Source: UBA6183 sp046314755
GTDB taxonomy: Bacteria; Bacteroidota; Bacteroidia; UKL13-3
Length of the DNA stretch: 10,786 nt
Assembly (NCBI GenBank): GCA_046314755.1
Contig: JBKDBG010000092.1
Span: forward strand, 1 to 10,786
Direction: 5' to 3'
This document shows positions 1 to 6,319 of the stretch, piece after piece. A model generated the notes under the pieces. That model did not search any database. It had not been told where the DNA came from and saw only the letters and a program-made list of their open reading frames with translations. Within the stretch, counting starts at the first letter, position 1. Every line of letters starts with the position of its first letter. The position numbers and the translations under genes were made by a program.

Positions 1-258
1 GTTTTGAAAGATGTGTTGATGAAAAATTTGTATGAGTTTAAAGCCGATGGGTCTTATATAACCGGAAATGCTGCGGCTTTAGCAACAGGTAAGTGGAAAA
101 TTAAAGGCAATAACATAGAGTTTATCAGCGATTCCGACAAAGAAAAAAACACCAAGAAGATTCCTTACGAAGTATTAACCGAAGACAGTTGTGTGTTGGT
201 TTTAAACAATGATCAAACCTCATTTAAACTCAAGTTGCTGCTGATTCCGGTGGAGTAG
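1..258 (+). CDS. Lipocalin-like protein, 3' fragment (5' end outside window)
   Basis: This is the last 85 codons of a gene whose start lies before the window; the frame is open from base 1 and ends at TAG 256-258. The visible part reads as alternating short beta strands with an LYEFKADGSY segment, then GKWKIKGNNIEFIS, then YEVLTEDSCVLVL. This pattern (strand, 'dG', 'G.W...gn.i.f', 'l..d.lvl') resembles the second half of the small lipocalin-like domains common in Bacteroidota, which are usually exported or lipoproteins. That is inference from pattern, because the signal peptide and N-terminal half are missing. A TTG at 4 and an ATG at 19 exist in frame, but starting there would leave less than a barrel, so I treat them as internal codons. 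The stop lies one base from the end of the convergent marC-family gene. No specific function can be given. Confidence 0.6.
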   Translation, partial: VLKDVLMKNLYEFKADGSYITGNAAALATGKWKIKGNNIEFISDSDKEKNTKKIPYEVLTEDSCVLVLNNDQTSFKLKLLLIPVE

Positions 259-259
259 T

Positions 260-826
260 TTAGATGTTGGTTTTAAAGAGTTTTACTGCAATGGCAAGCA
301 ATACTATGCCAAAAAATTTTCTAAGCAATATTAACCCCGATTTACCTAATGCTTTTTCTATGTGCTTGGTTGATTTTAATACCGAATACACAATGATTAA
401 GTTGAGCAGTATGCCCACAATAATATTTTGCATTTGATAAACTGCTTTTAGGGAGATAATGGTAGTAAGGGTTCCGCTGCCGGCAATAATAGGAAAAGCA
501 ATTGGAATCACACTTCCGCCTTTTTCTTCCGGGTCGGTGCGGAATAAGTCAATGCCTAAAATCATTTCAATGGCAATGATAAATATAACGATAGAACCTG
601 CAACGGCAAATGATGATACATCAATGCCAAATAAACCCAATAATTTTTCACCAACCAGTAAAAACAAAACCATTAAAAATCCTGCGGCTAAGGTTGCCTT
701 TTCCGATTCAATGTGTTTTACTTTTTGACGGATAGATAAAATAATGGGAATGGCTCCGAGAATATCTATCATGGCAAAAAGCGTAAGCGTGCTGGTTACA
801 ATTTCTTTGAGGGAAAAAAAATTCAT
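260..826 (-). CDS. MarC-family integral membrane protein
   Basis: This 188-residue, very hydrophobic protein has about six predicted membrane spans (near residues 7-31, 44-66, 70-92, 106-128, 133-150 and 166-184). Family signatures are visible: a DILGAIPI segment in the first helix (residues 21-28) and a PIAFPIIAGSGTL loop (108-120), matching the duplicated 'D..G..P' and 'P.a.P..aG.G' elements of MarC/UPF0056 proteins. The length is close to the family norm of about 200. MarC proteins are inner-membrane proteins of unsettled function; the old link to multiple antibiotic resistance was not upheld, so transport is only inferred from topology. The ATG at 826 is preceded by an exact TACTTTTG box ending 4 bases upstream. 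The gene follows suhB in the same direction with a 79-bp gap and converges on the lipocalin-like gene, with one base between the stops. Confidence 0.9.
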   Translation of the reverse strand: MNFFSLKEIVTSTLTLFAMIDILGAIPIILSIRQKVKHIESEKATLAAGFLMVLFLLVGEKLLGLFGIDVSSFAVAGSIVIFIIAIEMILGIDLFRTDPEEKGGSVIPIAFPIIAGSGTLTTIISLKAVYQMQNIIVGILLNLIIVYSVLKSTKHIEKALGKSGLILLRKFFGIVLLAIAVKLFKTNI

Positions 827-830
827 GGCG

Positions 831-838
831 CAAAAGTA
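831..838 (-). promoter_or_regulatory. -7 promoter element (TACTTTTG) of the marC-family gene
   Basis: On the minus strand TACTTTTG is an exact match to the Bacteroidota -7 consensus TAnnTTTG. A TTTG at 855-858 (minus) lies 16 bases upstream and could be the -33 element. The box ends only 4 bases before the ATG at 826, so transcription should begin at or within a few bases of the start codon. The consensus is known from the phylum; its activity here is inferred. Confidence 0.6.
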
Positions 839-843
839 TCATT

Positions 844-873
844 AAGGAGTTTAACAAAGAAGAAGGAGTTTAA
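844..873. repeat. 11-bp direct repeat upstream of the marC-family gene
   Basis: AAGGAGTTTAA occurs at 844-854 and again, identically, at 863-873, a spacing of 19 bases (about two helical turns). The copies flank the putative -33 TTTG (855-858, minus) of the marC-family promoter. The repeat is certain. A role as a tandem operator is only a possibility. Confidence 0.5.
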
Positions 874-905
874 GGGTTAATCAAATATATCAGTAAATCT
901 GATAA

Positions 906-1700
906 CTACTTTTTAAACTGTTGTTGTATCACTCCGCTAAATTCTTCATAAATTCCTTTTGATGCACTTATAATTTCTTTTGCAAAAATAGGATTACCTT
1001 GTTTGTTGAAGGTGCTGTTTTTGCCTCCGGCTTCTTCAACCAAAAGTACACCGGCAGCCACATCCCAAGGACTTAAGCCATACTCAAAAAATCCGTCAAA
1101 TCTACCACAGGCAACATACGCTAAATCAATTGCGGCACTCCCCATTCTGCGCATACCGCGTGTATTTTTTAAAAAGTATTGCAAGGTTTGTAGGTAAGCA
1201 TCCATTTGGGCAAAATCATAATATGGAAATCCGGTAGCCAACAATGAATCGGCTAAGCAGTTGTTGTCCTTTACTTGTATTTTTCTCCCGTTTAAATACG
1301 CACCACCGGTTTTCCATGCATAAAATAATTCGGCTCTATTGGGTTCGTAAATCACGCCAATTACCGGTTCGTTTTCGTGCAATAAAGCAATGCTAACACT
1401 GTATACCGGAAGTTGATGAATAAAGTTGGTCGTTCCATCTAGAGGGTCTATCACCCACATGTACGCCTTTTGTTCAGATTGAACGGTTTCCTCTTCTGCA
1501 ATAAATCCTGCCTCCGGAAAAATTTTTCTAAGTCCTTCTATAATTTTTTGTTCTGCATTTTTATCTACATACGAAACAAGTTGATTTAAACTTTTGGTCT
1601 CAACTTTTGATGCCTGAAAGTGTTGCATTTCATTTTGAATGAAAGCACCTGCTTGTTTCGCAACTTGGCATACATTAATGGTAAGTTCGTCTAGGTTCAT
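906..1700 (-). CDS. suhB: Inositol-monophosphatase-family phosphatase (SuhB-like)
   Basis: This 264-residue protein has all the signatures of the Mg2+-dependent inositol monophosphatase fold. The metal-binding acidic cluster AEEE is at residues 68-71, the catalytic DPLDGTTNF at 85-93, and the WDVAAG motif at 212-217, with Asp213 as the third-metal/substrate ligand. Length and motif spacing fit IMPase/SuhB (about 260-270). The likely reaction is hydrolysis of inositol-1-phosphate or a related sugar phosphate in the cytoplasm. The family also includes 3'-phosphoadenosine-5'-phosphate phosphatases (CysQ), but the 'GF.AEE' and WDVAAG forms favour SuhB/IMPase. Exact substrate is unproven. The gene starts at ATG 1700 just downstream of an exact TACCTTTG box and a hairpin terminator, so it probably begins its own transcription unit, perhaps continuing into the marC-family gene 79 bp further on. 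Confidence 0.93.
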   Translation of the reverse strand: MNLDELTINVCQVAKQAGAFIQNEMQHFQASKVETKSLNQLVSYVDKNAEQKIIEGLRKIFPEAGFIAEEETVQSEQKAYMWVIDPLDGTTNFIHQLPVYSVSIALLHENEPVIGVIYEPNRAELFYAWKTGGAYLNGRKIQVKDNNCLADSLLATGFPYYDFAQMDAYLQTLQYFLKNTRGMRRMGSAAIDLAYVACGRFDGFFEYGLSPWDVAAGVLLVEEAGGKNSTFNKQGNPIFAKEIISASKGIYEEFSGVIQQQFKK

Positions 1701-1704
1701 GGTA

Positions 1705-1712
1705 CAAAGGTA
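1705..1712 (-). promoter_or_regulatory. -7 promoter element (TACCTTTG) of suhB
   Basis: TACCTTTG on the minus strand matches TAnnTTTG exactly and ends 4 bases before the suhB ATG (1700), implying a leaderless or nearly leaderless message. No clear TTG/TTTG -33 element is seen at the usual distance. That position (about 1730-1736) falls inside the terminator hairpin of the upstream gene. Confidence 0.6.
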
Positions 1713-1720
1713 AGTATAAA

Positions 1721-1751
1721 AATAAAGGCGGTTGTTTGAACCGCCTTTATT
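1721..1751 (-). terminator. Rho-independent terminator downstream of the second CxxCH/T9SS gene
   Basis: A perfect 13-bp inverted repeat is present: AATAAAGGCGGTT (1721-1733), a 5-base loop (1734-1738) and AACCGCCTTTATT (1739-1751). Read on the minus strand, the stem has a GGCGG/CCGCC core and runs directly into the U-rich stretch TTTATTTTTATA. It begins 17 bases after the stop codon of the gene ending at 1769. It is the strongest hairpin I found in the window, and it reaches to within 8 bases of the suhB -7 box. Confidence 0.88.
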
Positions 1752-1768
1752 GAAATTGTATTATTCGG

Positions 1769-2596
1769 TTATTGTATGATGAGTCTCTTAGAAATGGTTT
1801 GGTTATTGGCAACAATGTTTACCAAGTATAATCCCGGTTTAACCTCAGGATTAAATACTAAACTGTGTGTGCCGCCATTCATTTTTTGATTTGTTAGTTG
1901 TTTGATTAATTTACCGTCAGCACCAAATAAACTAATGCTTACGTTTGATTCATTGGCTAATTCAAAATCAACAAAAAAGCTGTTTTGAGCCGGATTTGGA
2001 TACACGCTTAATTTCTCAGAGGCAATAATTTCTTTTACACCGGTTGATTTTGCGGTAAGTGTAGCGGTTGATGCGTAAATGTTGTCTCCGCTTGTTGAAT
2101 TATCGTTATTGCTTGCATTAAGGTGAAATTGAAAGTTAATGGCACCAGATGCATTGGCAGGGGCTTGCCACATGGCTGCCCATGCTTTTCCTCCCTCTTC
2201 ATCAGCAACAGTTCCTGTTCCGGTATGGGTAAGATAGTTTCCGGATTTTTGTACCTCATTATTTCCGGGTATGGTTGATAAGGTACCGGCACTTGCCGTA
2301 AGTGAAAAGCCAAATTTTTGATTGGTGAAACTTTCTCCTGCACCTGCAAATACTGCATAAGTTTGTCCGGGTTCGTATTCTGTTGCCGGAATGGTGTCCA
2401 TCGTAGTACCATTCATTTTTAAAAGTACAACACCTACATCATCGCTGCTTTGGTTGCTGCCTCCATGGCAATTGGTACAAGTTCCGGCTCCCGGAGCCCC
2501 GGTGCTGCTTGAGTGTAATGAACCTTGGTTAGAAAAAGTGCTGTAGGTTATTCCTAAAAGTGATACACCTAATAAAGCGAGTACGTGTTTTTTCAT
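1769..2596 (-). CDS. Secreted CxxCH protein with T9SS type A sorting domain (choice-of-anchor V-like), second copy
   Basis: I start this 275-residue protein at ATG 2596, not at in-frame codons further upstream, because MKKHVLALLGVSLLGITYSTF then forms the N-terminus as a normal Sec signal peptide. Next comes a TGAPGAGTCTNCHGG segment with one c-type-heme-like CxxCH (C40, C43, H44). A beta-rich middle domain follows, containing KFGFSLT, MWQAP and an N-rich 'NDNSTSGDNIYAS' strand. The C-terminus (about 195-275) opens with SVYPNP and ends in SKRLIIQ, a typical type A T9SS sorting domain, so the protein should cross the outer membrane by T9SS and be surface-attached or released. The layout matches what I recall as 'choice-of-anchor V' proteins, whose function is unknown. 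Heme attachment is inferred only from the motif. It is a tandem paralogue of the next upstream gene (64-bp gap) and ends at a strong terminator. Confidence 0.82.
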   Translation of the reverse strand: MKKHVLALLGVSLLGITYSTFSNQGSLHSSSTGAPGAGTCTNCHGGSNQSSDDVGVVLLKMNGTTMDTIPATEYEPGQTYAVFAGAGESFTNQKFGFSLTASAGTLSTIPGNNEVQKSGNYLTHTGTGTVADEEGGKAWAAMWQAPANASGAINFQFHLNASNNDNSTSGDNIYASTATLTAKSTGVKEIIASEKLSVYPNPAQNSFFVDFELANESNVSISLFGADGKLIKQLTNQKMNGGTHSLVFNPEVKPGLYLVNIVANNQTISKRLIIQ

Positions 2597-2660
2597 ATGG
2601 GTTAAAGTAATTATTATGATGGCAAGATACAATGTTATACGTATTGGTTGCACATAAAAA

Positions 2661-3494
2661 TTAGCGCGCTAAATAAAATTTATAAATGTAGGTGTCGGTT
2701 AAGGTTTGAACTTTTAAATAATAAATTCCCCTCGGATGCTTAACCTCCAGCTTTATGGTATGATCTCCCGCAGACGATAGTTCCTTATTATCCCATGTTT
2801 CTACCAGCTCTCCTAATTGGTTATAAATTGACAGTTGAGTAATTTGATGGGTTATTTGTGTTTCTTTTATATACAAATAATTGGATGTTGGGATTGGATA
2901 TACAGAAAAGCCTGATACATGGTTTTCCGCAAATTTGTTTAGGCCGGTATTCGTTCCTGACTTTTTCAATTTAACAAAAGTGGTATACACTAAATCTCCA
3001 TCATTTCCATTGTCGGCATTTGCAGCAACTCCTGCTGCATATAAGGTAATGTCTTCGGTTTCATTTAAAGGCGCTTGCCATTTAAAATCCCATGTTCTTT
3101 GTTGTGAGGCATCAATACTTGCTCTTCTATGGGCTACCATTTCCATTCTATTGAAAACCCCACTTGCACTATCAGCATAAAAATCACCAATATGGTTATT
3201 TGAATTTGCTTTCCTGGTAGTTAAGGCAAATCCAAATCTATTTCTGAATAAATGTGATACGCGTACCCTTACGTCATAGATTTTACCCGGGATATACTCT
3301 CCATTGCTACTATCAACGGTGATGGTAATTGACCCATTGGGGTCACCATTGGGGGTATTGCCTGAGTGACATCCCGAACAATCTCCTTCACCAGGGGCGC
3401 CTGTCATATTAAATGCGCCATCTGAAAGTGAAAAAATATTTACTGATACAAACAGTAAAACAGATAGTACTGAAAATTTGATAAGTGCTTTCAT
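2661..3494 (-). CDS. Secreted CxxCH protein with T9SS type A sorting domain (choice-of-anchor V-like), first copy
   Basis: This 277-residue protein begins with a signal peptide (about residues 1-24), followed by a TGAPGEGDCSGCHSG segment carrying a single CxxCH (C39, C42, H43). The middle domain shares landmarks with the downstream gene: RFGFALT (86-92), KWQAP (138-142), an ITLYAAGVAANADNGNDGD stretch and VYTTF. The pair is evidently a tandem duplication, although the sequences have diverged widely. The C-terminal sorting domain (about 196-277) opens with SVYPIPTSNYLYI and ends YKFYLAR, a less typical version of the terminal strand. It presumably leaves the cell through Sec then T9SS. One CxxCH could bind heme c or a metal; this is inference. 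The gene lies 59 bp downstream of the AraC-family gene. That gap holds a 26-bp inverted repeat but no exact TAnnTTTG box. Confidence 0.82.
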   Translation of the reverse strand: MKALIKFSVLSVLLFVSVNIFSLSDGAFNMTGAPGEGDCSGCHSGNTPNGDPNGSITITVDSSNGEYIPGKIYDVRVRVSHLFRNRFGFALTTRKANSNNHIGDFYADSASGVFNRMEMVAHRRASIDASQQRTWDFKWQAPLNETEDITLYAAGVAANADNGNDGDLVYTTFVKLKKSGTNTGLNKFAENHVSGFSVYPIPTSNYLYIKETQITHQITQLSIYNQLGELVETWDNKELSSAGDHTIKLEVKHPRGIYYLKVQTLTDTYIYKFYLAR

Positions 3495-3517
3495 AAGAGT
3501 TTTTTTATACGAAAATC

Positions 3518-3543
3518 ACCATTACAAATGATTGTTTAATGGT
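3518..3543. repeat. 26-bp inverted repeat between araC-type gene and CxxCH pair
   Basis: ACCATTA (3518-3524) and TAATGGT (3537-3543) are perfect 7-bp inverted arms. The interior also contains ACAA (3524-3527) and TTGT (3532-3535) pairing around ATGA, so the element is close to fully palindromic with small bulges. It lies 11 bases after the AraC-type stop and 24 bases before the next start codon. No convincing T-run follows on the minus strand, so a regulator-binding site seems as likely as a terminator. Function is undetermined. Confidence 0.4.
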
Positions 3544-3553
3544 ACAAAATTTA

Positions 3554-4441
3554 CTAATTATGGTACTTATCACGCATTTTATTCCTAAAGTCCAGTGGGG
3601 TAGTTTTTTCGAGTTTTTTAAAAAACCTTCCAAAGTATGCAGGGTCTTCAAAGTTGAGTGCAAATGCAATTTCTTTGATGTTTTTATCTGTATTTAAAAG
3701 CAATCTTTTGGCTTCAATTAACATTCGATTATTTAAATGTTCAATAGGTGTAATACCGGTATGTTTTTTTATTAATTGAGTAAATGCTTTTGGTGATAAA
3801 TGCACATGCGCAGCATACTCGTTTATACTTTTTATAGAAAGAAAATGCTCATCCATTAACTTCCTAAATAGTTGTACCTTATCGTTACTTGTATAATTAT
3901 AATTTGTTTGTTTTTGGGAGTAGTTAAAAATTCGTTCAGATTCAATAATTAGAAGTTTTAAGCATGCCCTTATATAATCTTCTTTCATTGGTTTTGATGA
4001 TTGATACTCGCTTAACAACTGCTCAACCAATGTAATTAACCTGTTAAATAGTGGTTTTTTGCATTTAACAATGGGGGTTTGATCATGATTATGATACAAG
4101 CTTATTTGTTGAATAAAACTCTGCTGATTTACCAAGGTAAACAATTCTTCAGGAAAGGTGATAACATAACCCGTACAAGCGGGTGTTCTTTTAATAACAT
4201 GAACCATCCCGGGAGAAATAAAATGTAATGAGTTAGAAATAATCGGGTGTTCCTTAAAGTCAATCATATGACTACCACCACCTCTTGTAAAAACAAATAT
4301 TTCGTAGTAGTTGTGCCTATGTGCCTTTTGATTTTTTTTCGTGTTTAAATCCACATGATTATTCAGTACTTCGATATCAAATGCAAATTGCTTTTTGGAA
4401 AACTGATGTAACGGTATATTATATGGAGGTTTCAATTTCAA
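3554..4441 (-). CDS. AraC-family transcriptional regulator
   Basis: This 295-residue protein has two domains. The N-terminal cupin-like sensing domain (about 40-100) has AHRHNYYEIFVFTRGGGSHM and HFISPGMVHVI. The C-terminal double helix-turn-helix AraC domain (about 200-290) has SINEYAAHVHLSPKAFTQLIKK, the GITPIEHLNNRMLIEAKRLL linker and IAFALNFEDPAYFGRFFKK. Ligand and targets are unknown. The start is TTG at 4441, which overlaps the upstream pseudouridine synthase stop as TTGA, and there is no better ATG before the cupin domain, so translation is probably coupled to that gene. Its position immediately upstream of the two CxxCH/T9SS genes makes them candidate targets, but nothing in the sequence proves this. 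It lacks the receiver or Y_Y_Y modules of hybrid sensor regulators. Confidence 0.9.
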   Translation of the reverse strand: MKLKPPYNIPLHQFSKKQFAFDIEVLNNHVDLNTKKNQKAHRHNYYEIFVFTRGGGSHMIDFKEHPIISNSLHFISPGMVHVIKRTPACTGYVITFPEELFTLVNQQSFIQQISLYHNHDQTPIVKCKKPLFNRLITLVEQLLSEYQSSKPMKEDYIRACLKLLIIESERIFNYSQKQTNYNYTSNDKVQLFRKLMDEHFLSIKSINEYAAHVHLSPKAFTQLIKKHTGITPIEHLNNRMLIEAKRLLLNTDKNIKEIAFALNFEDPAYFGRFFKKLEKTTPLDFRNKMRDKYHN

Positions 4442-5541
4442 ATCTCTTCTTGTTTTTCAATAACTGATTGGTAATATCCTTCCCACTTGGTTAAGGCACT
4501 TTGAAAATCATTTGGAATAGCTGCTTCAAAGTATACTTCCTTTCCGGTTTTAGGATGCACAAATCCCAGTGATCGTGCATGTAAAGCTTGTCTAGGGCAA
4601 AGGGCAATACAGTTTTCTACAAATTGTTTGTATTTGGAAAATTGAGGTCCTTTTACGGCTGTATCACCTCCATATGTATCATCGGCAAATAAGGGATACC
4701 CAATTGATTTCATGTGTACCCTAATTTGATGCGTTCTTCCGGTTTCTAATCTGCATTCAATGAGCGAAACATAGCCTAAACGCTTAATTACGGTGTAATG
4801 GGTTACACTCCATTTGCCTTTTTCTTCACTGTCATAAAGGGTGAATACCCTTCGGTCTTTTGCACTTCTGCCAATAAATCCGGTAACGGTGCCTTCATCT
4901 TCTTTCACGTCTCCCCAAACCAAAGCAACATATCTTCTTTTGATGGTATGATTAAAAAATTGTCGTGCCAAGTGTGTCATGGCATGATCTGTTTTTGCAA
5001 TTACCAATAAACCCGATGTGTTTTTATCAATACGATGTACCAATCCCGGTCTGATGTTATTTTCTTTTGCAAAATCATTATCACGTAAATGCCATGCCAA
5101 TGCATTCACCAATGTACCGCTCACATTGTTATGGCCGGGATGAACCACCATGCCGGCTTCTTTATTTACAATCATTACCTCATCATCTTCATACAGAATT
5201 TCGATTGGAATATTTTCAGCAACGATTTCGGTATCTTTTGGAGGATGAGGAAGTACAATGCTGATTACATCAAGCGGTTTTACTTTATAGCTGCTTTTAA
5301 CCGGCTTATTGTTTACTAAAACCCCACCCGTATCTGCTGCCGCTTGTAATTTGGTTCTGCTTGCGTTTTGAATGCGTATCATCAAAAACTTATCAATACG
5401 CATCATGCTTTGGCCTTTATCTACCACAATCCGATGGTGCTCATACAGCTCATTGTCTTCGCTACCTTCGTTTTCCATATCATCAAGCTCAACAAGAGTG
5501 CTTGGCAAATCGGCTTCGTTTTTAAATTTATTATAATACAT
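4438..5541 (-). CDS. rluD: RluD-family 23S rRNA pseudouridine synthase
   Basis: The protein is 367 residues from ATG 5541. An S4 RNA-binding domain lies at about 46-107 (RIDKFLMIRIQNASRTKLQ ... GVLVNNKPVKSSYKVKPLD). The RluA-type catalytic domain follows, with the motif GLVHRIDKNTSGLLV whose Asp172 is the expected catalytic nucleophile. Later landmarks are VWGDVKEDEGTV, LIECRLETGRTHQIRVHM and FADDTYGG. RluD forms pseudouridines in helix 69 of 23S rRNA. RluA/RluC relatives share the fold, but the S4 domain and motif style favour RluD. In-frame starts at 5577 and 5595 would overlap the upstream gene much more; 5541 overlaps its end by only 11 bases, and an ATG at 5478 remains possible. The N-terminal acidic stretch is variable in the family. 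It sits between the cyclase and the AraC-type gene, overlapping both. Confidence 0.92.
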   Translation of the reverse strand: MYYNKFKNEADLPSTLVELDDMENEGSEDNELYEHHRIVVDKGQSMMRIDKFLMIRIQNASRTKLQAAADTGGVLVNNKPVKSSYKVKPLDVISIVLPHPPKDTEIVAENIPIEILYEDDEVMIVNKEAGMVVHPGHNNVSGTLVNALAWHLRDNDFAKENNIRPGLVHRIDKNTSGLLVIAKTDHAMTHLARQFFNHTIKRRYVALVWGDVKEDEGTVTGFIGRSAKDRRVFTLYDSEEKGKWSVTHYTVIKRLGYVSLIECRLETGRTHQIRVHMKSIGYPLFADDTYGGDTAVKGPQFSKYKQFVENCIALCPRQALHARSLGFVHPKTGKEVYFEAAIPNDFQSALTKWEGYYQSVIEKQEEI

Positions 5542-6280
5542 GGGCTTTATACAATACTGGTTTACTTGGGCTTGCATCAGATTTGAAGGAGGCAATTTGC
5601 AGATTCAATACATACAAACCGTCTGCTATTGAATCGTGAATAAAAGCCATTTCAGTGATGGTAGCATCCTTTCTTGGCGCATGTGGATAATTCCAAAACG
5701 CATGATGTGCAGCCAATGCTCCTCCATCCTCTTCTCGATCAACCGAAGGCAAATCAATAATTAAATGTTTAACACCCATTTTACACAAATTTAAACAAAC
5801 TTCAGGTGTTAAATAACCGGGGTTGTTTCCCGAATAATGCGCTGTAAGTTTATGCGCTGTGTTGGGTAAGGTGCGAAGAACAACAGCTTCAACATCAGGC
5901 TTGATTACCTTTTCCAAATCATCCCAAGTCACCACCTGATCATGATTGATGGTGTGCATTGGTACACTGATTACTTGCGCTAAAAAAAAGTATTGTTTTA
6001 AGGCTTCGTAGATGGTGTATTTCTCTTTGCTGATATGGCCGTAACACTCTGTGTGTGTACCATTACCGTGTGGATTTAAAAATAAGTTTTCGCAGTTTAC
6101 CGGTCCACCTTGAGCCACACTACCAATAAACGAACCAACTTTAAATGGTTCAAATAATGGCGTTGGTAAACCAAAGGCGTTTGGATTGTTTTTCCCACTC
6201 TCCATTGGAATGCTTAAATCAAGCGGTTCATTTAAATACACATGATATTGTTTGTTGCCAAACTCAATAATTGATTTCAT
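5531..6280 (-). CDS. Cyclase-family metal-dependent hydrolase (kynurenine-formamidase-like)
   Basis: This 249-residue protein carries the metal-binding signature of the cyclase/formamidase family: NPHGNGTHTECYGH at residues 69-82, with H71, H76, E78 and H82 as candidate ligands. The second conserved block is HLIIDLPSVDREEDGGALAAHH (172-193). The family contains arylformamidases (KynB), isatin hydrolase and others, and is normally a cytoplasmic Mn/Zn hydrolase. The first block differs from canonical HxGTHxDxPxH by one extra residue between the first His and GTH and by Glu for Asp, a variant I associate with Bacteroidota members. No tryptophan-degradation gene is nearby, so the substrate is unassigned. 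It has no signal peptide. Its 3' end overlaps the rluD start by 11 bases, suggesting it heads a cyclase-rluD-araC operon. No exact TAnnTTTG box is seen upstream. Confidence 0.87.
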   Translation of the reverse strand: MKSIIEFGNKQYHVYLNEPLDLSIPMESGKNNPNAFGLPTPLFEPFKVGSFIGSVAQGGPVNCENLFLNPHGNGTHTECYGHISKEKYTIYEALKQYFFLAQVISVPMHTINHDQVVTWDDLEKVIKPDVEAVVLRTLPNTAHKLTAHYSGNNPGYLTPEVCLNLCKMGVKHLIIDLPSVDREEDGGALAAHHAFWNYPHAPRKDATITEMAFIHDSIADGLYVLNLQIASFKSDASPSKPVLYKAHVL

Positions 6281-6288
6281 TCTTCGTT

Positions 6289-6319
6289 ATATCATTTGAA
6301 TTTGCGAATATCATGATAT
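6289..6319. promoter_or_regulatory. ATATCAT repeats and 12-bp palindrome in a divergent promoter region
   Basis: The perfect palindrome ATATCATGATAT is at 6308-6319. A further ATATCAT occurs at 6289-6295, in direct orientation with 19-base spacing. Another inverted copy, ATGATAT, lies just inside the cyclase gene at 6242-6248. The palindrome overlaps the first bases of the histidine-kinase -7 box (6317-6324), an operator-like placement. The elements are AT-rich, so chance occurrence cannot be excluded. Confidence 0.35.

Noticed and set aside
888..904. TATCAG-TAAAT-CTGATA hairpin just after the suhB stop
   Set aside because: It has a six-base stem with only two G/C pairs and a weak T-stretch. 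It may slow transcription but is too weak to call a terminator.
2035..2412. A 125-codon minus-strand open frame inside the second CxxCH gene
   Set aside because: It is a second frame on the same strand within a gene with clear signal peptide and sorting domain; its composition is not protein-like.
1769..3494. Possible multiheme cytochrome or extracellular electron-transfer cluster
   Set aside because: Each protein has only one CxxCH, and no porin, other cytochrome or cytochrome maturation gene is present in the window.
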